From assembly GCA_905215695.1 (NCBI GenBank), contig CAJMQN010000007.1, forward strand, positions 1-64,000: a stretch of DNA of 64,000 nt, written 5' to 3'. The stretch's first letter is position 1, and each line of letters starts with the position of its first letter. Positions 9,078-16,990 of this stretch are shown piece after piece. Source of the DNA: an uncultured bacterium (GTDB lineage: Bacteria > Bacillota > Clostridia > Christensenellales > HGM11417). The position numbers and the translations under genes are program-made. The notes under the pieces were generated by a model. That model ran no database searches. It was not told where the DNA came from and saw only the letters and a list, made by a program, of their open reading frames with translations.

Positions 9078-9409
9078 TTCTTATAATGCCCCGATTTTTT
9101 CAATAAATAACGCATGGAGTCGCCGATTGTCCGAAAATCAGCCTCTAATATGCTCGCTCTCGCCACAAAAATATAGTTGTAGCCCTCCTCGACGCGCGGG
9201 ATCAAGAGCCGGAAATTCTCCTTTAACAGACGGCGCACACGGTTTCGGACAACCGCTTTTCCGATTTTCTTCGTCACCGAAAAGCCGCACTTTAAACTGC
9301 CCTTCGCGGGACAGCAAATCAATATCATGTGCCTGCATGGATAGCTTGTCCCCTTCCGATAGACATACTCGTAACTCGAATTTTTTTTCAGGCGATAGAT
9401 TGATTGCAT
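9074..9409 (-). CDS. rnpA: Ribonuclease P protein component
   Basis: 111 residues when started at the ATG at 9409 (MQSIYRLKKN), which matches the usual RnpA N-terminus; the frame is open further upstream to 9472. It is the protein subunit of RNase P, which matures tRNA 5' ends. The conserved basic signature KIGKAVVRNRVRRLLKE is present near residues 47-63. It sits 84 bp after rpmH and overlaps yidD. Confidence 0.94.
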   Translation of the reverse strand: MQSIYRLKKNSSYEYVYRKGTSYPCRHMILICCPAKGSLKCGFSVTKKIGKAVVRNRVRRLLKENFRLLIPRVEEGYNYIFVARASILEADFRTIGDSMRYLLKKSGHYKK

Positions 9410-9493
9410 GTTGCCCCCTTTTCGGGCGTATTTTGGAAGTAAAAAAGAGCCGTATGCCAACGGATTCGGCATACAGCTTATCTTGCGTTCAAA

Positions 9494-9628
9494 TTAAGCC
9501 GAGAGCTGCTTTCTTCCCTTCGCTCTTCTTCTCTTCAAGACGTTGCGTCCCGATTTCGACGCCATTCTCTTGCGGAAACCGTGTACTTTGTTTCTCTGTC
9601 TCTTTTTGGGCTGATAAGTCCTCTTCAT
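9494..9628 (-). CDS. rpmH: 50S ribosomal protein L34
   Basis: A 44-residue, very basic protein read directly from the minus strand. It begins MKRTYQPKKRQRNKVHGFRK and ends RRRAKGRKQLSA, the conserved L34 sequence. It heads the rpmH-rnpA-yidD-yidC-jag operon. Its leader is about 87 nt from a perfect consensus promoter. The rpmH-rnpA gap holds a hairpin (about 9449-9479, GCCGTATGCC paired with GGCATAC-GC). Confidence 0.95.
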   Translation of the reverse strand: MKRTYQPKKRQRNKVHGFRKRMASKSGRNVLKRRRAKGRKQLSA

Positions 9629-9720
9629 AACGATATTTTCCTCTCTTGGTTTATTTTTGTTTGACGGAAGGTCCTCCCCCGCCGACCGCGGAAGCGCCTT
9701 TCGGCTTACAATACGGATTT

Positions 9721-9749
9721 ATTATATATGGATTTTCAAGTTCTGTCAA
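9721..9749 (-). promoter_or_regulatory. rpmH operon promoter
   Basis: Perfect consensus on the minus strand: TTGACA (9744-9749), a 17-bp spacer and TATAAT (9721-9726). Expected for a strongly expressed ribosomal protein operon. Confidence 0.85.
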
Positions 9750-9776
9750 CAATCTTTGCGGAAGAATGCGGATTTT

Positions 9777-11105
9777 TCACTTGCCCAGACAGAATTTTTT
9801 GAAGATATTGTCGATGATGTCCTCGGTCGCCGTTCTGCCCGTGATTTCACCGAGCGCGTCCCACAGTTCGCGCAGTTCGAGGCAGAGCGCGTCGAAGGGT
9901 TTTTGCTCCAATCCCGAAAGGGCGGATTCCGCGAGCCCCTGCGCGCGGGCGAGCGCGTCGTAGTGCCGCTCGTTGGTCAGAATCAGACCCGAGGGAATTT
10001 CCCTGATCGTACGCGCGACGATTTCGGATTTCAGTTTCTCCACATTCTCTCCCGTCCTCGCCGATACGGGGAACGCGCCCGAAGGAATTTCTCCCCCGAG
10101 GTCGCACTTGCTCCGCACGAGCAGGGTCTCGCCCTTTGCGCGGGAGAGCAGGGTTTCGTCCTCGGCGGAGAGACCGCGTTCGTCGCACACGAGGATCGCC
10201 AAATCGGCGTTTCCGAGTTCCTCGAGACTGCGAAGAATCCCCTGCCGCTCGATTTCGTCCCCCGCTTCGCGCACCCCCGCGGTGTCCACGAGCCGGACTT
10301 TGACGCCCTTGCACTCGAACATGCCGTCCACGGTGTCCCGGGTCGTGCCGGGGATGTCCGTCACGATGGCGCGGTCAAAGGCGAGCAGGGCATTGAAGAG
10401 ACTGGATTTGCCCGCGTTCGCGCGACCGCAGAGCACCGCCGTCACCCCTTCTTTGAGCTTGCGCCCCGTCGCGTAACCCGCGGTAAGGTCGCAGAGCTCG
10501 GCATGCAGGCTTTCGAGGGGAGCGCGGAATTCGGAAACGCGCTTTTCGGGGAGGTCCTCCTCGGGATAGTCCAAAAGCACCTCCGCCTCCGAGATGAGGT
10601 CGGTGAGGGAATCCTGCATGCGGGATACGGCTTTGGCAAGGTCGCCCCGCGCAAGCCTGCCCGCCGCCGCAAGCTCCGCCGCGCTCTCCGCCGCGATCAT
10701 GTCCCCGATGCCCTCGCAGGAGGACAGGTCCTGCTTGCCGTTCAAGAAGGCGCGGCGGGTAAATTCTCCGGGGGAGGCGAGGCGGGCGCCCGAGGAGAGA
10801 ACCGCCTTGAGTACGCCTCGCACGACTTCCACGCCGCCGTGGCACTGAATTTCCGCCATATCCTCGCCCGTGTAGGACTTGGGCGCGCGGAACAGAACCG
10901 CGAGACAGCGGTCCGAAAATTCGCCCGCGTCAAAGCTCCCGTAATAGAGCTTTCCGGGCTCGTATGTGGGGGGACGTATGCCCGAAAATGCGTGGAAACG
11001 CGAATCCAAAATCTTCGCGCTCTTTGCTCCGGAAATCCTCACGATTCCCACCGCGCCCGTCATGAGCGGCGTCGAAATCGCCGCAATGGTATCCGTATCC
11101 TTCAT
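9777..11105 (-). CDS. mnmE: tRNA modification GTPase MnmE
   Basis: 442 residues. With MnmG it installs the (carboxymethyl)aminomethyl group on U34 of certain tRNAs. The N-terminal folate-binding domain begins DTIAAISTP and VGIVRISG. The inserted G domain has GRANAGKSSLFNAL (P loop), DIPGTTRD, DTAG, and SKCD in place of the usual NKxD. The C-terminus ends FCLGK, with the conserved Cys and the C-x-G-K pattern. The ATG follows AGGTGAAG. It lies 69 bp after mnmG. The order mnmG then mnmE in the direction of transcription, ahead of rpmH, is the reverse of the common Firmicute arrangement. Confidence 0.95.
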   Translation of the reverse strand: MKDTDTIAAISTPLMTGAVGIVRISGAKSAKILDSRFHAFSGIRPPTYEPGKLYYGSFDAGEFSDRCLAVLFRAPKSYTGEDMAEIQCHGGVEVVRGVLKAVLSSGARLASPGEFTRRAFLNGKQDLSSCEGIGDMIAAESAAELAAAGRLARGDLAKAVSRMQDSLTDLISEAEVLLDYPEEDLPEKRVSEFRAPLESLHAELCDLTAGYATGRKLKEGVTAVLCGRANAGKSSLFNALLAFDRAIVTDIPGTTRDTVDGMFECKGVKVRLVDTAGVREAGDEIERQGILRSLEELGNADLAILVCDERGLSAEDETLLSRAKGETLLVRSKCDLGGEIPSGAFPVSARTGENVEKLKSEIVARTIREIPSGLILTNERHYDALARAQGLAESALSGLEQKPFDALCLELRELWDALGEITGRTATEDIIDNIFKKFCLGK

Positions 11106-11174
11106 CTCTTCACCTCTTCGGCAAAATATGGCTCCCCATGTCTCCGTGCTCGCATCTATCTGTCTCCGTTCTCT

Positions 11175-13031
11175 TCACTTTTTCAGCCAAACCATCAATA
11201 CCGCGACGTCCGCGGGGGACACGCCGGAGATATTGCTCGCCTGAAACAGGTTTTCGGGGCGGAATTTGGCGAGTTTCTGCCGCGCTTCGATACGCAGTCC
11301 CGAAATCGAGGCGTAATCGAGCGTTTCGGGGAGTTTGACGTCGTACATCTTCATCATCTTGGAAATGAGTTCGTTCTGGCGCAGGAGATAGCCCTCGTAT
11401 TTGATCTCCGTCTCCACGTAGTCCGACACTTCCCGCGGATATTCACCCAATCCGAATGCGGACGCGCACGCCGGAAGCGAAACGCCCGCGCGCTTCACGA
11501 TTTCGCGGAGTTTTGCGCCGCTCTTTAGGGGGGATTCCCCGCATTCCGTCAAAAAAGGATTGAGTTTTTCGGGGGAAAGGGAGGTTTCGAGCTTTTCAAA
11601 CAGTTCCGCCGCCATTCTCTTCTTGTTCTCCATGCGGCGAATCCGTTCCTCGCCCGCGAGACCGAGTTCCGCACCCCGGGGAACAAGGCGAAGATCCGCG
11701 TTGTCCTGACGCAGGGAGAGACGGTATTCCGCGCGCGAAGTCATCATACGGTAGGGCTCCTGCGTGCCCTTCGTCACAAGGTCGTCGATCAGAACGCCGA
11801 TATAGCCGTCCGCGCGGGTCAAGACAAGCGGAGATTTCCCCTCGAGCCAAAGCGCGGCGTTTGCGCCCGCCATAAAGCCCTGCACCGCCGCCTCTTCGTA
11901 CCCCGAACTTCCGTTGATCTGCCCCGCGGTATAGAGCCCGTCGATTTCCCGAAAGCGGAGAGAAGAATCGAGCTGTTGGGGGTCGATGCAATCGTATTCG
12001 ATGGCGTAGGCGTAGCGCATGATTTTGACCTTTTCGAGTCCCTCTACCGAGCGGTACATGCGCTCCTGCACGTCGTAGGGCATGGAAGTGCTCATGCCCT
12101 GCACATACATTTCCTCGGTGTCGTATCCCTCGGGTTCAATAAAAATCTGATGCCGCTCCTTGTCCGAAAAGCGCACGATTTTGTCCTCGATAGAGGGGCA
12201 ATAGCGGGGACCCGTCCCCTTGATTCCGCCGCTGTACATGGGCGCGCGGTCGAGATTTTCGAGAATGATTTTTTTTGTCTCCGAAGTGGTATAGGTCAGA
12301 TAGCAGGGGACACCCTTCGTCGTCGGTTCGTCCGTCAAAAAGGAGAAGGCATACAGTCCCTCGCCGCCGTTTTGGACTTCCATGCGCGAAAAATCAATCG
12401 AACTTTTGAGCACCCGCGCGGGCGTACCCGTCTTGAATCGACGGATTTCAAAGCCGAGTTCCGCAAGATTTTCGGAGAGCAGATTCGCGGGGGCAAATCC
12501 CGAAGGTCCCGATTTTCTGCGGTATTCGCCCGTGATGACCTCCGCCTGCAGATAGACCCCGCAGCAGAGAACCACGACGGGCGCAAAGAGCCTTTCTCCG
12601 TACGCCGTCTTTACGCCGGTCACCCGTCGGCGTCCCTCTTCGCTTTCCGTCAGAATTTCGACGACCTCCACCTGCCGCATTTCGAGATTGGGCGTGCGCT
12701 CGAGCGTTCTTTTCATCTCAATATGATAGCGGTTCTTGTCCGACTGCGCGCGCAGAGAATGCACCGCCGCGCCCTTGCCGAGATTGAGCATGCGGAGCTG
12801 AAGAAGCGTTTTGTCCGCATTCACGCCCATCTCTCCGCCCAATGCGTCAAGTTCGCGCACCAAATGTCCCTTCGCCGTTCCGCCGATGGAGGGATTGCAA
12901 GCCATAAACGCGATATTGTCGAGGCTCACCGACAACATGAGCGTTCGGTGTCCCTTTCTTGCGAGCGCAAGCGCCGCTTCGCAGCCGGCATGACCCGCGC
13001 CGACGACAATCGCCTCAAATGTTTCGTCCAT
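11175..13031 (-). CDS. mnmG: tRNA uridine modification enzyme MnmG (GidA)
   Basis: 618 residues from the ATG at 13031. The FAD-binding motif VVGAGHAGCEAALALARKG follows directly; the open frame upstream to 13121 lacks family similarity. GGAGG lies 14 bp before the ATG, a slightly long spacing. GQINGSSGYEEAAVQG is the second family signature (about residues 365-380). It works with MnmE on U34 of tRNA. The C-terminal helical domain is complete (ASNISGVSPADVAVL). Confidence 0.95.
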   Translation of the reverse strand: MDETFEAIVVGAGHAGCEAALALARKGHRTLMLSVSLDNIAFMACNPSIGGTAKGHLVRELDALGGEMGVNADKTLLQLRMLNLGKGAAVHSLRAQSDKNRYHIEMKRTLERTPNLEMRQVEVVEILTESEEGRRRVTGVKTAYGERLFAPVVVLCCGVYLQAEVITGEYRRKSGPSGFAPANLLSENLAELGFEIRRFKTGTPARVLKSSIDFSRMEVQNGGEGLYAFSFLTDEPTTKGVPCYLTYTTSETKKIILENLDRAPMYSGGIKGTGPRYCPSIEDKIVRFSDKERHQIFIEPEGYDTEEMYVQGMSTSMPYDVQERMYRSVEGLEKVKIMRYAYAIEYDCIDPQQLDSSLRFREIDGLYTAGQINGSSGYEEAAVQGFMAGANAALWLEGKSPLVLTRADGYIGVLIDDLVTKGTQEPYRMMTSRAEYRLSLRQDNADLRLVPRGAELGLAGEERIRRMENKKRMAAELFEKLETSLSPEKLNPFLTECGESPLKSGAKLREIVKRAGVSLPACASAFGLGEYPREVSDYVETEIKYEGYLLRQNELISKMMKMYDVKLPETLDYASISGLRIEARQKLAKFRPENLFQASNISGVSPADVAVLMVWLKK

Positions 13032-13299
13032 TGTGAAAATCAAGTCCTCCGATGACCTTTTTTCCTTCCTTTTCATGAAAAACGGCAATCTTACAGCCGA
13101 AAAAAAATATTGAAAAAACAAGCTGTTTTTATATGATTTTTACATAAAAATACGCTGTTTTTTCGGTTTAACAGGTTTTTTCCGCTTGTATTTTGACTCA
13201 AAAAAACGGCGTAAGACGCGATGAGAGAATTTTCGCGCGTTTTTCGCCGAAAAAATAGAGTCAAAAAACGTTCAAATTTACAAACAAATGTTTATATTT
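13032..13299. other. AT-rich mnmG-rsmG intergenic region
   Basis: 268 bp without a gene, rich in A and T runs, with scattered short inverted repeats such as CGGCG and CGCCG. I see no clear -35/-10 pair for mnmG and no T-run terminator. Together with the DnaA boxes at the rsmG end and the parS sites beyond rsmG it may have a replication-related role. Confidence 0.4.
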
Positions 13300-13992
13300 C
13301 TACAAAATCGGCGCATTTTTCTCTTTTCCGCGCCCGCGTGGATATTTTTTCGGGGTCGCGCCGACTTTTCGAATTTTGACAATTGCACGATGTTGTCCAC
13401 AAATTAACAACTTATCCACATGTTCCACATCTCCGCCGAGCACACGAATTGCATTTTTTGCCTCGATAAGCTCCTCTTCGCAGTTCGCCTTGTACGCGAG
13501 GAAACAACCGCCCGGTTTGACAAGCGGAAGCGCGTATTCGCAGAGGGTATTGAGCCGCGCAACCGCCCGGGAGGTCACAATGTCAAAGGATTCTCTCAAA
13601 TTTCCCTGTCCCGCGTCCTCCGCCCGTGCGTGCAGACAGACAGTTTGACTCAAATGCAGAACAGTACAGACTTCCTGAAGAAAGACAACGCGTTTATTTA
13701 AGCTATCCAAGAGGGTTACATGAAGATCGGGGCGTGCAATTTTGAGGGGGATGCCCGGAAAACCCGCACCCGTTCCCACATCGCACAGCGTTGCATTTTG
13801 CGGAATATCTCCCGCAGGCAAGATACTGTCCGCAAAATGCTTGATTTCCACCTCGGTTTTATCCGTAATAGCCGTAAGATTGACCTTTTCGTTCCAGGAA
13901 ATCAACATTTCATAATATTTTTCGAATTGCGACAGCATTTCGGGCGACAAGTCGATAGAATGCTCTTGCGCAAGTTTTTTCAACGTTTCCAT
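13300..13992 (-). CDS. rsmG: 16S rRNA (guanine-527-N7) methyltransferase RsmG (GidB)
   Basis: 230 residues. It uses S-adenosylmethionine to methylate G527 of 16S rRNA. The SAM-binding signature LCDVGTGAGFPGIPLKI is near residues 69-85, and VTSRAVARL is the conserved downstream block. The N-terminus METLKKLAQEH fits the family. A TATAAT lies 10 bp before the ATG on the minus strand, with no good -35. The 3' coding end contains a cluster of DnaA boxes (13393-13429). Confidence 0.95.
   Translation of the reverse strand: METLKKLAQEHSIDLSPEMLSQFEKYYEMLISWNEKVNLTAITDKTEVEIKHFADSILPAGDIPQNATLCDVGTGAGFPGIPLKIARPDLHVTLLDSLNKRVVFLQEVCTVLHLSQTVCLHARAEDAGQGNLRESFDIVTSRAVARLNTLCEYALPLVKPGGCFLAYKANCEEELIEAKNAIRVLGGDVEHVDKLLICGQHRAIVKIRKVGATPKKYPRGRGKEKNAPIL
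13393..13429 (+). other. DnaA-box cluster at the 3' end of rsmG
   Basis: TTGTCCACA (13393-13401, one mismatch), perfect TTATCCACA (13412-13420) and TGTTCCACA (13421-13429, two mismatches), all in one orientation. They lie about 90 bp from the AT-rich mnmG-rsmG gap. Whether DnaA uses them is unknown. Confidence 0.5.
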
Positions 13993-14109
13993 AGCGTTTC
14001 CTATTATACCTTCGGTGTAATATCCGTCGAAATGCTCTTGAGCCCTGCGGGGTTAAGCATTTCTCGGGATTATTATACCATATTTTAAAACATTTGGCAA
14101 ATTGGCTTT

Positions 14110-14125
14110 TGTTTCACGTGAAACA
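14110..14125. promoter_or_regulatory. parS site 1
   Basis: Perfect 16-bp palindrome TGTTTCACGTGAAACA, the ParB/Spo0J-binding site of chromosome partitioning. First of three within 94 bp. Confidence 0.9.
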
Positions 14126-14146
14126 GCAGTTTTGGTTGAAATCCGG

Positions 14147-14162
14147 TGTTTCACGTGAAACA
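14147..14162. promoter_or_regulatory. parS site 2
   Basis: Second perfect TGTTTCACGTGAAACA, 37 bp from the first. Confidence 0.9.
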
Positions 14163-14187
14163 TTGCATTGTTTTACAGACATTTTTT

Positions 14188-14203
14188 TGTTTCACGTGAA
14201 ACA
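14188..14203. promoter_or_regulatory. parS site 3
   Basis: Third perfect TGTTTCACGTGAAACA, 41 bp from the second. It abuts the cvpA terminator. No parA or parB gene is in the window. Confidence 0.9.
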
Positions 14204-14205
14204 AA

Positions 14206-14232
14206 ACCGCCCGGCGCATCGCGCCGGGCGGT
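14206..14232 (-). terminator. cvpA terminator
   Basis: Very stable ACCGCCCGGCGC-atc-GCGCCGGGCGGT hairpin. On the minus strand it is followed by TTTTGTTT. It ends cvpA transcription just before the parS cluster. Confidence 0.85.
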
Positions 14233-14239
14233 AACCGAT

Positions 14240-14950
14240 TTAGAGAGGAATAAAACTTGACAGCCAACCCGGGAGAGGATTCCATGAGTTGATCCATACC
14301 GCAATCTTGGAATCGAGAATATATTTCATGACGACGTTCTCGGGATTGGGGAAAACAAACGTCGCAATCGTCAGAAGTACGATGAGTAAGATTCCGACCT
14401 TTGCCACTCCGATAAAAATGCCCAATATCCTGTCAATCGTCTTGAGAGACGCCACATGGAGCACTTTGTCCAGCAATTTCTCAATAATGACGAGCACAAT
14501 CCGCAAAAGAATGAAGAGAATCAGCCACGCCATGACCATGAGAAGGGGAGAAGCAAGTTTCGGGGCAAGTTCCGCCGCCACGCTGGTGGGATAGCTCAAT
14601 TCGGGAGCCGCGGCGACAAGAGAATCAAACCAACTTCCGAAGATAGGCGCAACCAACCCCATTCCGCTCCGCGAACTCTCCACAGCCTGCAAAAACGCCT
14701 CGGAAGTCTCGCAGGAGAGGTCAAAACCGCTGATTTTGCCCAAAAGCGAGACGCACCAGCCGTTTACCATGCCCTGTACGTCCCAAAAGCTCTGCAAAAA
14801 GTTGATAAAGGGCTTTGCAAGGAAATATGCGCCGACCATGGCAACAAGGGTCGCGATAAACCCGAATATCGAGTTGACAAACCCCTTGACCACGCCGACA
14901 ATCGCTCCGATCAACAGGAGCACGATGATAATAATATCTACAATCGGCAT
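14240..14950 (-). CDS. CvpA family membrane protein
   Basis: 236 residues with about four membrane helices. The N-terminus VDIIIIVLLLIGAIVGVVKG fits the CvpA (colicin V production) family. In Firmicutes such proteins are linked to envelope and cell-division roles, but the biochemical function is not established. Start ATG after AGGAGT. A TTGCTT-16 bp-TATAAT promoter can be read on the minus strand near 15012-15039, and a 12-bp palindrome (AAACATATGTTT, 14972-14983) lies between it and the gene, a position suited to an operator. Confidence 0.8.
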   Translation of the reverse strand: MPIVDIIIIVLLLIGAIVGVVKGFVNSIFGFIATLVAMVGAYFLAKPFINFLQSFWDVQGMVNGWCVSLLGKISGFDLSCETSEAFLQAVESSRSGMGLVAPIFGSWFDSLVAAAPELSYPTSVAAELAPKLASPLLMVMAWLILFILLRIVLVIIEKLLDKVLHVASLKTIDRILGIFIGVAKVGILLIVLLTIATFVFPNPENVVMKYILDSKIAVWINSWNPLPGWLSSFIPL

Positions 14951-15187
14951 TTGTTTTTACTCCTAAAACACAAACATATGTTTACAATATGGTCTTTTTT
15001 CCTGTATCCATTATACAATATTTCGCTAAAAAAGCAAGATATTTTTCCCGAGGGTGCGGAAAATGCGAAAATTTTTTTCAATCGTTCGGAAAAAACAGAG
15101 GGAGGCGATTTGTTTTTGCTTTGATTGTATAAACCGACGGGGTTTTTGTCAATCATTCTCTCAAAAGAAAAAAAGGAAGGTTTTTCC

Positions 15188-15715
15188 ATGGGACAGGTTT
15201 GTATCTACAGCGGGCGCTGTGAGGAAGAGCTCTCCGACCGGCTCTTCGACATTCTCGAGGAGGACCCGGTCTTTGTCTGTATCGGCAGCGACCGAATCAC
15301 CGGGGACTGCCTCGGACCCATTGTCGGCGAACAGCTTGTCAAGCGCTATAACGTCCCCTTCTATGTATATGGCACCCTTGACTATCCTGTCAACGGAAAG
15401 AATCTCTCGGTTGCCCTCGAATTTCTCAAAAATGTGCACCGCGACAGCAAAATCGTCGCAATCGACGCGTCGCTCGGCAGCTACGAGGATATCGGCATGA
15501 TCAAATTCGGCAGGGGACCTATACAGGCGGGGGGCGCCATCCGCAAGGACAATCACGCCGTCGGGGACTACTTTATCACGGGCGTCGTCAATTCGGGGAG
15601 CTTTGCGGACAATACCCGGCTCTTTTCCACCCGGCTCTACGTCGTCAACCGTATGGCGGAAATCATTGCCGGCGCAATCGGAAGATACGCAAAGCCCCAA
15701 CGCTATGTGATGTGA
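15188..15715 (+). CDS. yyaC: Spore protease YyaC (GPR-like)
   Basis: 175 residues from the ATG at 15188, preceded by AAGGAAGG. The frame is open upstream to 15125 but lacks similarity there. It matches the YyaC family (FVCIGSDRITGDCLGPIVG, AIDASLGSYEDIG, VVNSGSF), small proteins with the hydrogenase-maturation/germination-protease fold found in spore formers. The presence of the gene close to recF and the parS sites recalls its place near the origin in Bacillus. It shares a bidirectional terminator with convergent recF. Confidence 0.88.
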   Translation: MGQVCIYSGRCEEELSDRLFDILEEDPVFVCIGSDRITGDCLGPIVGEQLVKRYNVPFYVYGTLDYPVNGKNLSVALEFLKNVHRDSKIVAIDASLGSYEDIGMIKFGRGPIQAGGAIRKDNHAVGDYFITGVVNSGSFADNTRLFSTRLYVVNRMAEIIAGAIGRYAKPQRYVM

Positions 15716-15724
15716 ACATTTAAA

Positions 15725-15754
15725 AAAAACGCCGTGCTGTCGCAGGGCGTTTTT
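15725..15754. terminator. Bidirectional terminator yyaC/recF
   Basis: AAACGCC-(12 nt)-GGCGTTT hairpin with an A run on the left and TTTTT on the right, placed between convergent yyaC and recF and reaching the recF stop codon. Confidence 0.75.
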
Positions 15755-16832
15755 ATTCTTCGCGGAGCAATGTTCCGCTCTTGATTCTGATGACGTTGCA
15801 GTCGAATTCCCGGAGCAGGCTCTCGTCCACGTGCGCCGCCGAAATCAGCGTCTGCGACACGCAGAGCTTCAATAGATTCCGCTGACGCTCGAGGTCGAGT
15901 TCGGAGAGAACGTCGTCCAAAATAAGCACGGGGTATTCGCCCACGATTTCCCGGAAAAGACGGAGTTCGGCGAGCTTTAAGGAGAGCGCCGCGCTCCTCT
16001 GCTGACCCTGCGACCCATACATACGTACGTCCGTTCCGTTGACCGAAATCCGAATATCATCCCGATGCGGACCGACCGAAGTGAAACCGAGTTCAAAGTC
16101 CCGTTCGAGTTTCTCGGCGAGCTGCGCCGCAAACTCTGCGGGGTCGCGCTTTGAGGTGCAGGCATAGGAAACGGAAAGTTCCTCCTTTCCCGAACTCAAG
16201 GTCTTGTGAACTTCCGCCGCATAGGGGGCGAGCTTTTCCAAAAACTCCTCTCGGTAGCGCACGATGACGCAGGCAAATTTGGCGAGCTGTCTGTCCCACA
16301 CCTCCACGGTGTCCCGCACCGACGCGAGCGAGCGCTTCTTTAAGAGATTGTTGCGCTGGAGAAGGATTTTGTTGTACCGGGTCAGTGCGTCGTAATACTG
16401 CTTGTATATCTGCGAGATGTCCGTATCCAAAAATCTGCGGCGGGACTGCGGCGCGTCCTTGATGAGTTTGAGCTCGTCCGGGGAGAAATAGACAACGTCG
16501 ATATTTCCGAGAAGTTCCGCCGTGCGCTTGACGGATATGCCGTTTAAAAGAACGCTTTTGTTCTCCTTGCGGGAGAGACGAATGCCGATTTCCACCTCGC
16601 CGAAGGCATTTTTTCCCTGAAGAAGGAGCTTTCCCGCGGGCTTGTCAAAGGAGATGAGTTCCTTGTCCTTCGCGCGCTGGGATTTGCCGATACAGCAGAA
16701 ATAGACGCCCTCCAACAAGTTTGTCTTTCCCTCCGCGTTGCCGCCCGTAATTAAGTTGATTTTCGGGAAAAAGGGAATCTCTTCGCGCGCATAGTTGCGA
16801 AAATCCCGCATTCCGATCTTCTCTACGACCAT
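15753..16832 (-). CDS. recF: DNA replication and repair protein RecF
   Basis: 359 residues from the ATG at 16832 (MVVEKIGMRDFRNY). RecF is an SMC-like ATPase that loads RecA at single-strand gaps. It has Walker A GGNAEGKTNLLEGV (about 30-43), ABC signature SQGQQRSAALSLKLAE and Walker B PVLILDDVLSELD. It is divergent from dnaA, whereas in most Firmicutes it is collinear with dnaA and dnaN. The AGGAAA site upstream of the ATG is weak. Confidence 0.94.
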   Translation of the reverse strand: MVVEKIGMRDFRNYAREEIPFFPKINLITGGNAEGKTNLLEGVYFCCIGKSQRAKDKELISFDKPAGKLLLQGKNAFGEVEIGIRLSRKENKSVLLNGISVKRTAELLGNIDVVYFSPDELKLIKDAPQSRRRFLDTDISQIYKQYYDALTRYNKILLQRNNLLKKRSLASVRDTVEVWDRQLAKFACVIVRYREEFLEKLAPYAAEVHKTLSSGKEELSVSYACTSKRDPAEFAAQLAEKLERDFELGFTSVGPHRDDIRISVNGTDVRMYGSQGQQRSAALSLKLAELRLFREIVGEYPVLILDDVLSELDLERQRNLLKLCVSQTLISAAHVDESLLREFDCNVIRIKSGTLLREE

Positions 16833-16872
16833 TCGGTTTCCTAAAATTGTTTCAAAAAAATCCGCAGGCGGC

Positions 16873-16901
16873 TTTACATCGACCCGGGATTCTGCTATAA
16901 T
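16873..16901 (+). promoter_or_regulatory. dnaA promoter
   Basis: TTTACA (16873-16878), a 17-bp spacer and TATAAT (16896-16901). The leader to dnaA is about 85 nt, with a TTGAGG site before the ATG. No TTATCCACA-like box is seen between recF and dnaA, so the usual DnaA autoregulation site is missing here. Confidence 0.75.
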
Positions 16902-16990
16902 AATATGGCTTTCCAAAGGGAAGCCTCTCCGCTTTTCTCCATTATAACACAAGATGAGAGATTGCTCAAATATTTTATTGAGGTACAGTC

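Noticed and set aside
9657..11528. Long plus-strand open frame of over 600 codons opposite mnmE
   Set aside because: It is the antisense shadow of mnmE and the mnmG 3' end. Its translation is Arg/Gly/Phe-rich without domain signals, whereas MnmE motifs are perfect on the other strand.
13277..13295. LexA-like palindrome ACAAACAAATGTTTATA
   Set aside because: It lies just beyond the 3' end of rsmG, not at a promoter, and misses two consensus bases.
13993..14031. rsmG as a further leaderless gene
   Set aside because: A TATAAT lies 10 bp before the ATG, but the -35 region is poor (TTCGAC) and AGGAAA could serve as a weak ribosome binding site.
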